The position numbers were made by a program, and so were the translations under genes. A DNA stretch of 64,000 bases from Lantana camara (Eukaryota > Streptophyta > Magnoliopsida > Lamiales > Verbenaceae): assembly GCA_037501455.1 (NCBI GenBank), contig CM074860.1, positions 54,570,501-54,634,500 of the forward strand, given 5' to 3'. This document shows, one piece after another, positions 62,201-64,000 of the stretch. The notes under the pieces are model-generated. The model saw only the letters and a list, made by a program, of their open reading frames with translations. It did no database searches and was not told the DNA's origin. The stretch's first letter is position 1; the number at the start of each line of letters is the position of its first letter.

Positions 62201-62463
62201 TGGCGGAAAAATTCCGAAAAATTAGTCCCGAATGTATTCCTCGTGCTCGTTCCGAATCTCCAATCCATTTCTCGAAATTCTAAGCGGTTTGACCCCAATT
62301 TCAGATCTAAGAATACGAAACCCTCAAAATCTTCAAATCGCGATTTATCCCAAACCGCTAAACGAAATTCGAAACCGTAAAAAGCAATGGCTTACCCAAG
62401 TCGAGCCCGTCGAAATGCATACGATATTCACCGGAAATTGTCACCGGGAATCCCGTTCTGGAG

Positions 62464-62942
62464 CGATTCAGGTCGCTCCGCTTCCACTAATCAACTCAGC
62501 TAGTCGACTTGAGTATTTCCCCCAACATCCCGTCGCCGGAGGATGGCCGGAGTGGCCATCCCACTACCTGCGTTGACAGCGCTGCTCCTGTTCGACCACC
62601 GTAGCTCCTCCTACGGAGGTTCTCGCCCTGAACCACCACCATGGATTGATATATCTCGTCGAGGTGATGAAGATACACTACAAGTTCGCCGTAGTTCCGG
62701 CGTGATTCAGGTCGCTCCGCTTCCACTAATCAACTCAGCTCGTCGACTTGAGTATTTCCCCCAACATCCCGTCGCCCGAGGATGGCCGGAGTGGCCATCC
62801 TGCCACCGGCGCTAACAGCGCCACTGCGCTGCTCCTGTTCGACTGCCGTAGCTCGGCCTACGCCGGTTTTCGCTGTGAACCACCACCATGGATTGATATG
62901 TCTCGTCGAGGTGATGAAGATACACTACAAGTTTGCCGGATT
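62464..62942 (-). repeat. Tandem duplication in the GC-rich part of LTR C
   Basis: The stretch starting GATTCAGGTCGCTCCGCTTC at 62465 recurs at 62704, a step of 239 bp. The second copy has about 8 extra bases near 62810. LTRs A and B have a single copy. Confidence 0.85.
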
Positions 62943-63230
62943 CCGTCGCCAAAGGTCGCCGGAATTTTGCTACGAAGAGTGACGAAAATCAGCAACTTTT
63001 GGAGCTCTGTTCTCTCTCGTTTCTTGTCGGAGCTCGATTCTGAGCATACGGTTGTGTTCCTTGTTCCGAGTACATCGATTTCGACTATTTCATGTCCAAT
63101 TTGGTGAAGAATTAACGAAGTTTAAATTTGAGAAATGGGGCTCCATCCTTCGTGTCGTTTCAGCCGAGAAAGGAGAGGGGAGAGATAGTGTGTGCGGGAG
63201 AAATGACAAGAAATGCGTCTAGATACATGC

Positions 63231-63236
63231 TATATA
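63231..63236 (-). promoter_or_regulatory. Putative TATA box, LTR C
   Basis: Same context as in LTRs A and B. As the 5' LTR, this would be the promoter that drives a full composite transcript. Confidence 0.5.
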
Positions 63237-63749
63237 CAACCGGGTAGTCTTATTGCATTGAGAAATAAAACACGCGTTCAATTAACCGTAAAATAAATCC
63301 GATAAAGTCTCAGTTAAACATACAAGTACCGAATTAATTTTACAATTTCAATTGGGGAATAATTTTACCAATTAGAACTTAATTCAATTTAATTTTAGAA
63401 AATCTTTCGTACAAATTAACAACACCCATAAGCATATAATCGGCAATTAATTTTCAAAGATCACGAATAAATTCGAATTAGGCACGTTACGTAAAATATT
63501 AAATTTAAACTCTATTTTAGTAATTATTTCGTAGAAATAAATTCGAATTAAATTGAATTAAGCAATCCAAGCCACGTACATAAGAAATAAATTAAATTAG
63601 CAAATATCATCAAATAATCCGAATAATCACATATCAAATTAAATTCCAATTAAATCATACAAGTCACGAAATTCTCAAATTAACATACAAATGTGAAAAC
63701 TTACCCAAGAATGTCTTTGGGTCGTGCTTCGGAGACGCGGGGCGTCACA

Positions 63750-63754
63750 AATAC
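63750..63754. repeat. Target-site duplication AATAC, right copy
   Basis: Perfect match to 45225-45229. Confidence 0.9.
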
Positions 63755-64000
63755 GCCAAGAAAATAAAACGATAAATCAAAATAAGGGGGGGGTTTGAGA
63801 TTTTTAACCAAACTAATAATGAAACTAAATAAAAAAGAATAAAACTGACTAAATAGATAAACGATTAACAGCTAATTCAGCTGACACTTAGATTAACTCA
63901 GTATATGACAAATAGCTGGGATTTTCCTGCGCATGCATCAGACTATGATCACGGACTGGGTGATTAATTCGACATTAGACTAGCTATACTTACCAATTAC
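63755..64000. mobile_element. Unidentified repeat U, right part
   Basis: Continuation of the 45120-45229 sequence after removal of composite 2. It is AT-rich, with a run of eight G at 63786-63793. I see no gene, primer site or end in the remaining 246 bases. Confidence 0.4.

Larger units (their letters stand above)
45230..63749 (-). mobile_element. Composite 2 (Y): LTR-internal-LTR-internal-LTR, 18.5 kb, one TSD
   Basis: On the minus strand the order is LTR C, internal B, LTR B, internal A, LTR A. All LTR edges are marked by TGTAACGCCCC (plus strand) on the left and GGGGC(G/A)TCA(C/T)A on the right. tRNA-Met primer sites sit beside LTRs B and C, and polypurine tracts beside LTRs A and B. Only the outermost edges carry a target duplication (AATAC), so the whole array occupies one insertion site. 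LTRs of 4.3-4.5 kb with a short, essentially non-coding internal region match the LARD type of non-autonomous element. Confidence 0.9.
59219..63749 (-). repeat. LTR C of composite 2 (4531 bp; 5' LTR)
   Basis: It ends GGGGCGTCACA on the plus strand against the TSD. It has lost about 240 bp near 61658 relative to A and B, and has gained a tandem duplication of about 240 bp at 62464-62942 inside its GC-rich segment. TATATA box (minus) 63231-63236. Confidence 0.9.

Overview
This window reads as plant (angiosperm, most likely eudicot) nuclear heterochromatin made almost wholly of nested LTR retrotransposons. The reasons are TG...CA-bounded long terminal repeats, primer-binding sites complementary to initiator tRNA-Met (TGGTATCAGAGC), polypurine tracts, 5-bp target-site duplications (TSDs), decayed Ty3/gypsy and Ty1/copia polyproteins, and AT-rich base composition. 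I found no convincing host gene, tRNA, rRNA or CRISPR array. The species cannot be named from the sequence.

Layout, left to right. (1) 1-17496: composite 1, an array LTR(partial)-internal-LTR-internal-LTR of one non-autonomous gypsy family. Its LTRs are about 4 kb, its internal regions about 3.1 kb, and the unit period is about 7.07 kb. Each internal region keeps a gag frame but only shreds of protease, reverse transcriptase and integrase. (2) 17497-21265: the 3' end of a second gypsy element ('gypsy2'), with an integrase C-terminus and a 3.15-kb LTR carrying six GACACGGCCGTGTC-type palindromes. (3) 21266-40529: a minus-strand element ('Z'), interrupted by gypsy2, by a solo LTR of the composite-1 family (22084-26226, TSD CGTAC) and by a full-length gypsy element ('gypsy3', 28081-36406, TSD CTTCC). 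The gypsy3 insertion splits the Z gag frame. Read across the insertion, that frame has four tandem pairs of CCHC zinc-knuckle motifs and no recognisable capsid domain. (4) 40531-45119: the 5' part of a Ty1/copia element. (5) 45120-45229 and 63755-64000: two halves of an unidentified repeat. (6) 45230-63749: composite 2 ('Y'), inserted into that repeat on the minus strand. It is an 18.5-kb LTR-internal-LTR-internal-LTR structure with 4.3-4.5 kb LTRs, 2.56-kb essentially non-coding internal regions (LARD-like) and one perfect outer TSD, AATAC.

The main points are the two independent three-LTR composites, one of them enclosed by a single TSD, and the Z gag with its multiplied zinc knuckles. The composites are best explained by unequal recombination between long LTRs, of which a solo LTR is the expected reciprocal type of product. 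Both composite families are non-autonomous. Their LTR ends, primer site and 5-bp TSDs resemble those of gypsy3, so mobilisation by a related chromovirus integrase is plausible but is inference. Nesting order: copia, then the unidentified repeat inside it, then Y inside that; Z lies at the left edge of copia, with gypsy2, the solo LTR and gypsy3 inserted in Z; composite 1 probably sits inside gypsy2.
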